Shown here piece by piece: positions 1 through 7,658 of a DNA stretch of 64,000 bases. The stretch is from Sphingobacterium sp. xlx-96 (GTDB lineage Bacteria; Bacteroidota; Bacteroidia; Sphingobacteriales; Sphingobacteriaceae): positions 62,001 to 126,000 of the forward strand of contig NZ_WFKM01000013.1 in assembly GCF_011007365.1 (NCBI RefSeq). Reading direction: 5' to 3'. Under the pieces are notes generated by a model that was given only the letters and a program-made list of their open reading frames with translations, was not told the origin of the DNA and did not search any database. The position numbers and the translations under genes were made by a program. How positions within the stretch are numbered: the stretch's first letter is position 1; every line of letters begins with the position of its first letter.

Positions 1-328
1 TAGATTTGTTTATCAAACACAGCCGATCAAGTTTGTTTGTCAGGTTTTATTGGATAATGTCGGGCATAAAAGAATAGGTATCGTTTCTGGAGGTAGCCGC
101 TCTACCCTAGCAATCACCTTACAAGTAATTGGTCTATCCGACAAATACGAAGTGATGGTATGTGCAGGAGAGACAGAAAGAGGAAAGCCTTTTCCTGATC
201 CATTTTCACGTTGTGTACAACTACTGGGCGTACCAGAAGAAGAATGCTTGGTTTTCGAGGATGGCGATCCGGGTGTACAAGGAGCCATGGCAGCAGGGAT
301 GTCTTGGGTTCGGATAGATCAACTCTAA
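1..328 (+). CDS. HAD-superfamily phosphatase, C-terminal part (cut by window edge)
   Basis: The reading frame is open from the first bases of the window to the TAA at 326-328, so about 108 C-terminal residues are seen and the start lies outside. Three HAD landmarks are visible: a motif II serine in VSGGSR, the motif III lysine in RGKPFPDPF, and motif IV as FEDGDPG followed by GAMAAGM. The order and spacing fit the beta-phosphoglucomutase/phosphoglycolate phosphatase branch, which hydrolyses or transfers phosphate on small cytosolic metabolites. The nucleophilic Asp (motif I) and the cap domain that set substrate are not in the window, so substrate cannot be given. It converges with the next gene, only four bases away. 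Confidence 0.85.
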   Translation, partial: RFVYQTQPIKFVCQVLLDNVGHKRIGIVSGGSRSTLAITLQVIGLSDKYEVMVCAGETERGKPFPDPFSRCVQLLGVPEEECLVFEDGDPGVQGAMAAGMSWVRIDQL

Positions 329-332
329 AAAA

Positions 333-1682
333 CTAAAAGTTAGTCATAATACGGATCCCCCCATTGGTATAGTCCATATCAGCTCTCCGGTACTCGCCGA
401 TTGGAATTTTTAGATAAGGCTCTATAGATACACCAAATCTGTTGTTGACGTTAACTTTTTTACCTATCGAAAAGTTAACAAAACCATTGAAACCATCTGT
501 TGAAACATTTTTTTCTGCAGACTTTACTGTCTTAGTGACAGCCTTTACTGCCGTTTGAATCTGTTTTTCATTTTCCGGAAATCCGTGAGAAAATGTTTCC
601 GTATTGACATTTTCTACATAGTGCGCATTCCTTTCTTGTCCTATGATGGCCGAATAGGAAACTCCCGCTACAGCATACAGCGATCTACCTACATTATACT
701 TCATTTCAATAGGCACATCGACAGACTGAACAATACCAGTTACCGCATTTATATTAGGGATGATCATTCTGCTACTTTGCGGTGCTGCCAAACCAGCCAT
801 ATTTTTACTTGCATCAGAGTTGTTGTTTACTATAACAGCTTCATAACTATTTGGTTCGGTAGGGTTTTTTAGCATACCCATTTCATAGGAATTGTATGAA
901 GCTCCCGTGCGAACACTAAGTTTATTTGTAAGATTATAGGCGAATGTAAGTCCTCCCCCAACATTCATTTTATCTCCGGTCGAGTATGGAGATACAAACA
1001 AGGCCAAGTCAAATTTATCGCCAAATCGAACCCGTTTATTTTGTGTTATATTTTCGACCTCACGAATCTTTAAGTCAGAATTAGGGTTAGATGATGTTGC
1101 TAGGGCAAGTTGATCCCTATTAATGGAATGCGGATACACTGGATCTGTACCAATAGATGAATATTTTCTATTATCATCGCTTAATGGATTGAGCTCATTA
1201 GACGAAATATTAATTCGTGCATTGATGTTCCGGATTACATCAGATACAACGGAGAGAGCTAAAAATCTGTCTACAGTACTATTTTTATCGGAAGATACTA
1301 TTTTATTTCCAATAGCGTTATCGGCGGCATTAGCTGTGTTTCCTTTCTCAGCTAACGGCGCGGTATGATAACCTTCCTTGTGCATCGGAGTATTTAACGG
1401 GGCTACATTATACTCGTCGATCGGTGTTTGTCTCGTCGAGGCAACTTCACTTTCTCTGGAGACGGTCGGTTTTGTAGTGTCGCTGATATAGTATACCGAT
1501 CCTATTCCAATTAACAGACAAGCAGCGACACTCGCAGCCCAACGTGATATCTGCTGGATTTTTTTCGCACGATTACCATATTGATCGTTAAAGCCTTCCC
1601 AAGCGCCGGGTCTATATGCACGCTCAGGTTGTGACTTAAGCCGATTTACAATTTCATCGATTATTTCTTTCTCAGTTTTCAT
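333..1682 (-). CDS. Sigma-factor-linked protein with one membrane helix and C-terminal barrel-like domain
   Basis: A 449-residue protein encoded 11 bases downstream of the ECF sigma gene, so the two are very likely co-transcribed. The N-terminus (about 45 residues, charged, starting MKTEKEIIDEIVNRLK) looks cytoplasmic, followed by one membrane helix near residues 50-68, a long Ser/Asn/Thr-rich linker and a C-terminal region (about 215-449) with alternating beta-strand pattern ending in an aromatic residue, as in PorT-like outer-membrane barrels. This layout is common in Bacteroidota next to sigma factors and may serve as an anti-sigma or envelope sensor; that role is inference from position. 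No enzymatic motif was seen. Confidence 0.7.
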   Translation of the reverse strand: MKTEKEIIDEIVNRLKSQPERAYRPGAWEGFNDQYGNRAKKIQQISRWAASVAACLLIGIGSVYYISDTTKPTVSRESEVASTRQTPIDEYNVAPLNTPMHKEGYHTAPLAEKGNTANAADNAIGNKIVSSDKNSTVDRFLALSVVSDVIRNINARINISSNELNPLSDDNRKYSSIGTDPVYPHSINRDQLALATSSNPNSDLKIREVENITQNKRVRFGDKFDLALFVSPYSTGDKMNVGGGLTFAYNLTNKLSVRTGASYNSYEMGMLKNPTEPNSYEAVIVNNNSDASKNMAGLAAPQSSRMIIPNINAVTGIVQSVDVPIEMKYNVGRSLYAVAGVSYSAIIGQERNAHYVENVNTETFSHGFPENEKQIQTAVKAVTKTVKSAEKNVSTDGFNGFVNFSIGKKVNVNNRFGVSIEPYLKIPIGEYRRADMDYTNGGIRIMTNF

Positions 1683-1693
1683 TCTGTCTAATT

Positions 1694-2308
1694 TTAAGAA
1701 TGATTTATATTGTCCAATACAGAAAATTGATCTGTATAAAGTTTTCTTAATCTGGCTTTAGCTCGTGTCAAATAAGTTCTTGAAGTACTTTCCGGTATAT
1801 TCAATAATTGACTGATTTCTTCATGCGAATACCCTTCAATTTCATAAAGGTTGAATATAGAGCGTTGGATTTCTGGAAGTTCATACAACAAGTTCAATAT
1901 ATCATTTTCTTCCAGTCTCGTAGATAAATTTACTGCATGATGTAAGAGTTCCCCGTCATGTACATCGTCCAAAGCATAAGTTTCCTTCTTGGCCCTGATT
2001 TTATCAATCGATGTGTTCACTGTTACGCGTGCCATCCAAGCTTTAAATGTCTTCTCAATGACCTGCTCATCACTGTCAAAAGAAAAATCCTTGACTTTTC
2101 TAAATATTTTTACAAATGACTCATTGACCACGTCCTCGGCCTCCATTTCTTCTTTAACATAACGTAGAGCCACAGCCATTAAATACCCATAAAACTTTTT
2201 GTAGATATAAGACTTGCTTCGTTCGGTATCGGCCAATACACATTCCTCCAAAGCGGACTTTAGCGTTAAAGGTGTTCTCTTTTGGAAATATTTTGGCAAT
2301 ATATTCAC
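1694..2308 (-). CDS. ECF-type RNA polymerase sigma factor
   Basis: A 204-residue sigma-70 family protein of the extracytoplasmic-function type. Region 2 is at about residues 30-100 (YGYLMAVALRYV, then EAEDVVNESFVKIF, the usual DVVQETF-like core-binding segment), and region 4 at about 140-195 (LPEIQRSIFNLYEIEGYS followed by a helix-turn-helix with ISQLLNIPESTSRT). Regions 1 and 3 are absent, as expected. It directs RNA polymerase to a small set of promoters. The downstream gene with a membrane helix is the likely partner. Function class is firm; the regulon is unknown. Confidence 0.9.
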   Translation of the reverse strand: MNILPKYFQKRTPLTLKSALEECVLADTERSKSYIYKKFYGYLMAVALRYVKEEMEAEDVVNESFVKIFRKVKDFSFDSDEQVIEKTFKAWMARVTVNTSIDKIRAKKETYALDDVHDGELLHHAVNLSTRLEENDILNLLYELPEIQRSIFNLYEIEGYSHEEISQLLNIPESTSRTYLTRAKARLRKLYTDQFSVLDNINHS

Positions 2309-2585
2309 GTAAGACTTATCTGGTGTTCAGTTATCTAATTTATGTAATTTATTCCCAATAATACCAATCATAAAGTCTTCATTCTACTTAAAATTCCCTT
2401 TTCGATAGAAAACGAATATAAAAAGAAGATCGCTACAGCAAAATAAATGTTTCCATGTATATTTATCTTAGCTCTTGAGTCTTTGTTTCTTTTTGCTTAA
2501 TTTTAAAATAAAAAAGGCGGCAAAATCATCTTTATAGAACATTCTGATGAAGTCATGTCGTTATAGACTCAAACAATTTACTGAG

Positions 2586-3446
2586 ATGAAACATATACTT
2601 TTTCCCACGGATTTTTCAGATGTAGCAAATAATGCGTTCTTATATGCTATGCGTCTTGCAAATCAGCTTGATGCTAAATTATTTGTGCTGTATTCTTATG
2701 TTACACCGGTATTGTCTGCCACTCACGCAGGACAGCCAGAGATGTTGGCCGATGTATATCAACAAGTTGAGTTATCTAAGTTTGATTATTTCAAAAAGCA
2801 GGCCCCTGCACTTCACGAACTGGCAGAAAAAAATGGTTTGGATAGCAGTAGATTAGTGTTTCTGTTTGAGGAAGGTACTGTTGTCAGTAGCGTCAGGAAA
2901 GTCGTGAAAACAGAAGAGATACGGTTGGTAGTTATGGGGACATATGGCGCTTCTGGCTTAACAGAAAAGTTTGTAGGTACCAATACAGTAGCGGTTATAC
3001 AAAATATACGGCAGCCAGTCTTAGCTATACCAGCAGGAGCAAAATATTCCCCTATAAAGAAAATAGCTTTTACTACGTTGTTCCAGGAGAAAGATGTTGC
3101 AGCTTTAGAAGAAGTTGTTGATATGGCAGCGCTATTTGAGGCAGAAGTTTATTGTACCCATGTGATGGAAGATACCAGTAACCCAAGTAACGCTTTATTT
3201 TATGGAGAAGACTGGAGTAAGAAATTTCAAGGTAAGAAACTAGATTTTGTCTTTTTAGAGAAGAAAGAAAGTATTGAAAACACCGTTAATAGTTTTCTGA
3301 AAGAGAATAACATTGATCTTTTAGCTATTGTCAAACGGAATAGAAATTTCTTCGATAGATTAATCAATTCTAGTCTATCCAATAAGTTCGCGTTTCATTC
3401 GAACACACCGATACTAGTTTTCCACGAAGAAAAAGGAAGTAAATAA
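2586..3446 (+). CDS. Tandem universal stress protein
   Basis: I start the protein at 2586, where it reads MKHILFPTDFSD, the normal first beta strand of a USP domain; an in-frame ATG 39 bases upstream would add an unneeded tail. The 286 residues form two USP domains. The first carries an ATP-binding-type glycine motif (MGTYGASGLTEKFVGTNT, about residues 117-135); the second has lost it (AIVKRNRNFFDRLINSSL), so only the first is likely to bind nucleotide. This one-good/one-degenerate layout is usual in the Bacteroidota family. USPs are cytosolic stress or starvation proteins of poorly defined mechanism. A small gene follows after five bases. Confidence 0.9.
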   Translation: MKHILFPTDFSDVANNAFLYAMRLANQLDAKLFVLYSYVTPVLSATHAGQPEMLADVYQQVELSKFDYFKKQAPALHELAEKNGLDSSRLVFLFEEGTVVSSVRKVVKTEEIRLVVMGTYGASGLTEKFVGTNTVAVIQNIRQPVLAIPAGAKYSPIKKIAFTTLFQEKDVAALEEVVDMAALFEAEVYCTHVMEDTSNPSNALFYGEDWSKKFQGKKLDFVFLEKKESIENTVNSFLKENNIDLLAIVKRNRNFFDRLINSSLSNKFAFHSNTPILVFHEEKGSK

Positions 3447-3451
3447 TACGG

Positions 3452-3694
3452 ATGTTAGATACAATTGTCAATAATCTACAGCAAGCAAATATGCTGGACC
3501 GACCTGTTGAGAAATACACGATGATTGTCAATGAGAAATCAGAGACGCAGGGTGCACTTTATTTTATTCCAATAAAAAATAGAGAGATTAAAGTACTGTT
3601 GCCCGCTCCGCATCATAAAGATTTCCAAGGTATGTGTGACGCACTTACCTATAGGCAGTTATTAAAGCATAAGGAAATTATTGTGCTGAAATAA
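3452..3694 (+). CDS. Small conserved-looking protein of unknown function
   Basis: An 80-residue protein that begins five bases after the universal stress protein gene and so is probably translated from the same mRNA. It has no signal peptide, membrane helix or cysteine cluster; it contains a Pro/His-rich turn (LLPAPHHKDF) and ends KEIIVLK. I do not recognise a family. The tight spacing and ordinary codon use are the main reasons for calling it a real gene. A link to stress physiology is inferred only from the neighbour. Confidence 0.55.
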   Translation: MLDTIVNNLQQANMLDRPVEKYTMIVNEKSETQGALYFIPIKNREIKVLLPAPHHKDFQGMCDALTYRQLLKHKEIIVLK

Positions 3695-3750
3695 TCGTTC
3701 GTCTACAAACGATGTACAGTAGTATTCATTTCGTTTGTGATTACAAGAAA

Positions 3751-3792
3751 CAAACAGAGCTTGCAAGCTCATTAAGTAATTATATACATATG
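3751..3792 (-). repeat. Dispersed intergenic palindromic repeat, copy A
   Basis: Member of a four-copy family (others at 10871-10913, 24031-24078 and 62800-62841). This copy holds the perfect 14-base palindrome GAGCTTGCAAGCTC (3757-3770), then AAGTAATTATATACATATG, whose last three bases are the start codon of the next gene. Read on the minus strand it aligns with the other copies over the AATTACTT, TGAGCT and CTC/GTTTG blocks. It is the most diverged member. Confidence 0.5.
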
Positions 3793-5025
3793 AAAAGTAT
3801 TCTTTCACTAGCCTTGCTTTCATCAACTTTGGTAGGCATAAGTTGTAATAATGGTACAGCAAACGAAAATGTTGATAACGCAGCAGACAGCACCTTAGCC
3901 CCTGTTGAAACTCAAAAGGCAAACGCCGACTACAAGCCTGCCTTTGTGGGGCAGACAAGAGTGCCGGGCGTAAAAACAAATACCCCCTTTGAAGGCAGAG
4001 TTATCGCCGAGGGATTGAAATCTCCTTGGGGGATTGTTGTTTTACCAGACGGACGATTCCTTGTCACAGAAAAGGAAGGGAATATGCGTATAGTAGATAA
4101 GCAGGGTAAATTGAGTGAAGCTATCACCGGTTTGCCAAAGGTTGACACTGGCGGACAAGGAGGTTTGTTAGGCGTTGCTTTAGATCCACAGTTTGCGACC
4201 AACCGTATGGTGTACTGGACCTTTGCTGAGCCGTCTTCTGCAGGAAATCAGACAGCAGTAGCCAAAGGGCGGTTGGCTAACGATTATAAAGCTATAGAAA
4301 ATGCAGTCGTCATCTATCGTGCAGGCCCGGTCTTTAAAGGTAATCTTCATTACGGAGGACGAATTATTTTCGATAAAAATGGAAATCTTTTTGTCACGAC
4401 CGGAGAGCGGTCTGATTTGAAAACGCGCCCTATGGCACAGGATTTAAAAACTAGTCTCGGTAAGATTGTGCGGATCACCAACGATGGAAAACCTGTTGCA
4501 AATAATCCATTTGAAGGAAATACCGCTGCTATCCCAGAGATATATTCTTATGGACACCGTAATCCACAGGGTATCGCTTTTCATCCGGAGACTGGGGATT
4601 TATGGGAAACAGAGTTTGGACCTAGAGGTGGTGACGAACTCAACCGCGTAGAAGCCGGCAAAAACTATGGGTGGCCAGACATTACCTATGGCATTGAGTA
4701 TTCGGGTAAGCAAATCGGTACTCCTCCTATCCAACAAAAAGAAGGCATGGAACAACCTGTTTATTATTGGGACCCTGTGTTATCGCCTTCTGGAATAACT
4801 TTTTATACAGGATCTGCAATTCCTGAATGGAAAAACAATCTATTTATAACTGGATTAAGTAGTATGCATATTGCACGACTCGTGATTAGAGACAATAAAG
4901 TGATTGGGGAAGAAAGGTTGCTCAGTAGAGAAGGTCAACGATTCCGCGATATTGTTCAAGGAGCTGATGAAGCATTGTACACGATTACAGATGGAGGGAA
5001 ACTATATAGGATCGGTAAAAAATAG
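3790..5025 (+). CDS. PQQ-dependent sugar dehydrogenase-like lipoprotein (aldose/sorbosone dehydrogenase family)
   Basis: The start at 3790 gives a lipoprotein signal peptide ending in the lipobox GISC (Cys 19), so the protein is probably anchored to the outer face of a membrane; starting 78 bases upstream would bury this signal. The remaining ~390 residues form the six-bladed beta-propeller of the glucose/sorbosone dehydrogenase family: repeated motifs such as SPWGIVVLPDGRFLVTEKEG, GGQGGLLGVALDPQF, YGHRNPQGIAFHPETG and GPRGGDELN. Family members use pyrroloquinoline quinone and Ca2+ to oxidise aldoses. No PQQ biosynthesis genes are in the window. The palindromic repeat A forms the bases immediately before the ATG. 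Confidence 0.88.
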   Translation: MKSILSLALLSSTLVGISCNNGTANENVDNAADSTLAPVETQKANADYKPAFVGQTRVPGVKTNTPFEGRVIAEGLKSPWGIVVLPDGRFLVTEKEGNMRIVDKQGKLSEAITGLPKVDTGGQGGLLGVALDPQFATNRMVYWTFAEPSSAGNQTAVAKGRLANDYKAIENAVVIYRAGPVFKGNLHYGGRIIFDKNGNLFVTTGERSDLKTRPMAQDLKTSLGKIVRITNDGKPVANNPFEGNTAAIPEIYSYGHRNPQGIAFHPETGDLWETEFGPRGGDELNRVEAGKNYGWPDITYGIEYSGKQIGTPPIQQKEGMEQPVYYWDPVLSPSGITFYTGSAIPEWKNNLFITGLSSMHIARLVIRDNKVIGEERLLSREGQRFRDIVQGADEALYTITDGGKLYRIGKK

Positions 5026-5072
5026 AGATTTTTTTCTTAATATACCTTAACTATTGTAGTATCGTGTTGTCG

Positions 5073-5080
5073 TAATTTTG
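5073..5080 (+). promoter_or_regulatory. Putative -7 box for the GNAT gene at 5105
   Basis: TAATTTTG matches the Bacteroidota -7 consensus TAnnTTTG; a TTG lies 16 bases upstream (5054-5056) where the -33 element is expected. The start codon follows after about 24 bases. Confidence 0.4.
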
Positions 5081-5104
5081 GTATGTATTAAATAAGTAAA
5101 CGCC

Positions 5105-5422
5105 ATGAAATCAGAAATAGAGCAGACTCCGTTGGTAAAAAATGATTTAGATCATCGCTTTGAAATTGAAGTTAATGGTCATTTAGCATTTATTGATTTC
5201 AAAGAAACTAGAGAAAGGATTGCACTAATACATACTGAAGCCGCTCCTGAATTAAAAGGGACAGGTGCAGCAGCTATCCTGGTCGAGAAAACCTTAACGT
5301 TTATCGAACAGGATGGGCGAAAGTTAATGCCTTACTGTCCCTACGTATTTGCTTACATCAAAAAAAATCAAACGTGGAAACGCATTGTTGATCCGAGCTT
5401 TCCTACGTATGGAAATTTATAG
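5105..5422 (+). CDS. Small GNAT-type N-acetyltransferase (YjdJ-like)
   Basis: A 105-residue protein with the compact GNAT fold typical of the YjdJ/human GTLF3B-like group. Signs are the central strand LAFIDFKETRERIALIHTEA, the acetyl-CoA loop region ELKGTGAAAILVEKTLTFI, and the C-terminal LMPYCPYVFAYIKKNQTWKRIV, which matches the family's closing P-x-CP-Y-v-x-x-y/w pattern. It should bind acetyl-CoA; the acceptor is unknown. A second, shorter member of the same family is encoded at 29743-30024. It appears monocistronic. Confidence 0.85.
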   Translation: MKSEIEQTPLVKNDLDHRFEIEVNGHLAFIDFKETRERIALIHTEAAPELKGTGAAAILVEKTLTFIEQDGRKLMPYCPYVFAYIKKNQTWKRIVDPSFPTYGNL

Positions 5423-5587
5423 CGTGAATTGTAAATAGGTAGAGGTTTTGCCACATATGATCTCATTTTGTGGGATTTTATTGTGGTCTAATTAAGTTAT
5501 TTGTCTTTGGCACAAGTTTTGATAGACTAATATTAGATTGTAAAAGATTTTTTATTAATCACTTATAATTACAATATACTTCCTAAA

Positions 5588-5619
5588 GCCCAATAATATG
5601 TGCGATATTATTGGGCTTT
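5588..5619. terminator. Bidirectional terminator hairpin
   Basis: GCCCAATAATAT and ATATTATTGGGC form a 12-base perfect stem around a five-base loop, with T-rich sequence on the plus side and TTTA on the minus side. On the minus strand it begins a few bases after the end of the reading frame that continues CstA (stop at 5625-5627), and so fits that longer frame better than the TAA at 5769. Confidence 0.75.
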
Positions 5620-5624
5620 TCCTT

Positions 5625-5768
5625 TTATCTGTTAACAATCTCTTTTACTTTTTCATTATAAAAGTCGATATAATTAGCGGACATATTAAGTAATTTGTAC
5701 CATTTTATAAATGCACCAACGAAAACAATTGACATCAGAATCATTGCAAATACAGCCAATGAAGCCAG
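5625..5768 (-). pseudogene. In-frame continuation of cstA after its stop codon (47 codons, last membrane helix)
   Basis: Directly after the cstA TAA (5769-5771), in the same frame, 47 sense codons follow before the next stop (5625-5627). They encode LASLAVFAMILMSIVF and onward, a clear membrane helix, then a charged tail ending VKEIVNR. The segment has the look of a normal CstA C-terminus: helix, FIKWYKLL, hydrophilic tail. There is no ATG at its beginning; the first one lies eight codons in, inside the helix. The simplest reading is that one point mutation, for example TTA to TAA, split the gene. A separate small membrane protein from a TTG or CTG start, or stop-codon readthrough, are alternatives. 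Confidence 0.6.
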
Positions 5769-7466
5769 TTAGTATTGCCTATTGGGTATGTATGTGTTAA
5801 AAACTTGCTCATATCCGGCCCAGAACGTAATAATTGCCATAAATATTCCAGGGATCGCTGTGCATAATGCGTACCTCCCCCTGTCCATGCGTAGAAGCAT
5901 TGTAGTACACACTATAAGTCCACATGCTGCCAAAAGTTGGTTACTTATCCCAAATAAAGGCCAGATACTACTTACGTTTCCTGTGTACACCAGATATCCC
6001 CAAGCGAAAGTGAATAAAAAACTGCTGATAAGGATTCCGGGTATCCAATTCTTATCCTTAAATTGTGGAACCACATTACCCAACATTTCTTGAAGAAAGA
6101 AACGTCCAACGCGGGTGCCTGCATCTATTGCCGTCAGAATAAATACAGCTTCAAACATAATTGCAAAATTGTACCAATAGGCCATTACATCGTCCATAAA
6201 TGGGATATTGTCAAAAATATGTGCCATACCTACCGCTAGTGATACAGCTCCCCCTGTTCGGCCATGTAGATCTACACCAATTTTTTCCATAAAATGATTC
6301 AGATCTACTGTAATTAATTCAGGGTGCTTTGCTATAAAGTCCTCGTAAGCAGCTATAGGTGTGTTTATTGCAAAGTAATCCCCCGGCATCAGGGTACACG
6401 CTGCGATAAGAGCCATCAGCGCGACAAAACCTTCAACAAGCATTGCGCCATAGCCTACAAATAGAATTTCTCTTTCATTTGCTAGCATTTTCGGGGTAGT
6501 CCCGGTGGCAATAACTGCATGAAAGCCTGATATAGCTCCACAGGCAATTACAATAAAAATAAAGGGTAATACCGGGCCGCCTATAATTGGCCCCCCGCCA
6601 AATACAAACTCCGTGACAGCAGGCATCTGTACAGTGGGCTGTACGAACACAATTCCTATCGCAAGCATTAATATCGTTCCGATTTTTAGGTAGGTGGATA
6701 GATAATCCCTTGGCACTAATAATAACCACATTGGGAGTACAGAAGCGAGAAATCCGTATATGGCGATAGCTATCGATATGGTATTAATATTCCAATGAAA
6801 TAAATTGCTGATAGTATCATATTGCATCAAGTTATGTCCCCCAATTATACCTACAATAAGTAATAGTCCACCAATTATGCTCGCTAGAGTTACCGAATTA
6901 TTACGATATCTCATAATCAAGCCCATTAATATAGCAATTGGCATGGTGATGATTACAGTAAATAGCGACCACGATGCCTCATGCATTGCGCTTATGCAAG
7001 CTAAAGAGAGACCTGCAAGTGTTAATATCAGGATGAATAGTACAGCTATTCCCGTGATCGTACCTGTTGTTTTACCAATTTCTTTGTAAGCTATGGAGGC
7101 TAAACTCTCCCCCTTGTGTCTCACCGAAGCAAAAAGCACAATCATATCATGTACGCCTCCTGCTAACACGCAACCTATCAAGATCCAAAGTGTACCTGGT
7201 AAGTAGCCAAACTGAGCGGCTAAAACAGGTCCAACTAGAGGGCCGGCTGCTGCTATAGCAGCGAAATGATGCCCAAATAACACATTCCTATTCGTAGATA
7301 CATAGTCCTGACCATCAGCAAATTCGTGAGCCGGAGTAATGTTTTTGCTGTTTAAACGTAATACTTTGTTTGCCATGAAAACACCGTAAAAACGATAGGC
7401 TATAGCAAATAGGAGTAGTGAAACGAAAATTAAAGTTAGGGCATTTATGCCATTTAAAAAGTCCAT
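5769..7466 (-). CDS. cstA: Carbon starvation protein CstA (peptide/pyruvate permease family)
   Basis: A 565-residue polytopic inner-membrane protein of the CstA family. Diagnostic stretches include the N-terminal helix followed by RFYGVFMANKVLRL, GHHFAAIAAAGPLVGPVLAAQ, and GAISGFHAVIATGTTPKML. Escherichia coli relatives take up peptides and pyruvate on carbon starvation. The protein ends abruptly at a TAA, yet the same frame continues with a further helix and a hydrophilic tail before a terminator hairpin, so this copy may be truncated by its last helix. The gene is transcribed away from the acyl-CoA synthetase gene and stands alone. Confidence 0.92.
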   Translation of the reverse strand: MDFLNGINALTLIFVSLLLFAIAYRFYGVFMANKVLRLNSKNITPAHEFADGQDYVSTNRNVLFGHHFAAIAAAGPLVGPVLAAQFGYLPGTLWILIGCVLAGGVHDMIVLFASVRHKGESLASIAYKEIGKTTGTITGIAVLFILILTLAGLSLACISAMHEASWSLFTVIITMPIAILMGLIMRYRNNSVTLASIIGGLLLIVGIIGGHNLMQYDTISNLFHWNINTISIAIAIYGFLASVLPMWLLLVPRDYLSTYLKIGTILMLAIGIVFVQPTVQMPAVTEFVFGGGPIIGGPVLPFIFIVIACGAISGFHAVIATGTTPKMLANEREILFVGYGAMLVEGFVALMALIAACTLMPGDYFAINTPIAAYEDFIAKHPELITVDLNHFMEKIGVDLHGRTGGAVSLAVGMAHIFDNIPFMDDVMAYWYNFAIMFEAVFILTAIDAGTRVGRFFLQEMLGNVVPQFKDKNWIPGILISSFLFTFAWGYLVYTGNVSSIWPLFGISNQLLAACGLIVCTTMLLRMDRGRYALCTAIPGIFMAIITFWAGYEQVFNTYIPNRQY

Positions 7467-7566
7467 AGATTTAATATTTGATTACGAAACAGTAAAAATA
7501 TAAATTAAATCAAAATCAGTTAGCTGATTATTAAAATAAATTAAAAATGTTTTTATTTCATTATTA

Positions 7567-7595
7567 TTTGAGAAGCTGTCTATTTGTTAACTTTG
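7567..7595 (+). promoter_or_regulatory. Promoter with both Bacteroidota elements, upstream of the acyl-CoA synthetase gene
   Basis: TTTG at 7567-7570 and TAACTTTG at 7588-7595, 17 bases apart, match the -33/-7 consensus (TTTG and TAnnTTTG). The predicted start near 7600 gives a leader of about 60 bases. Confidence 0.65.
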
Positions 7596-7658
7596 CTTCA
7601 CAAGAATAAGATCAATTCACATTAGTATTTTGTTTCTTGCGAATATGCTATTTAATGT

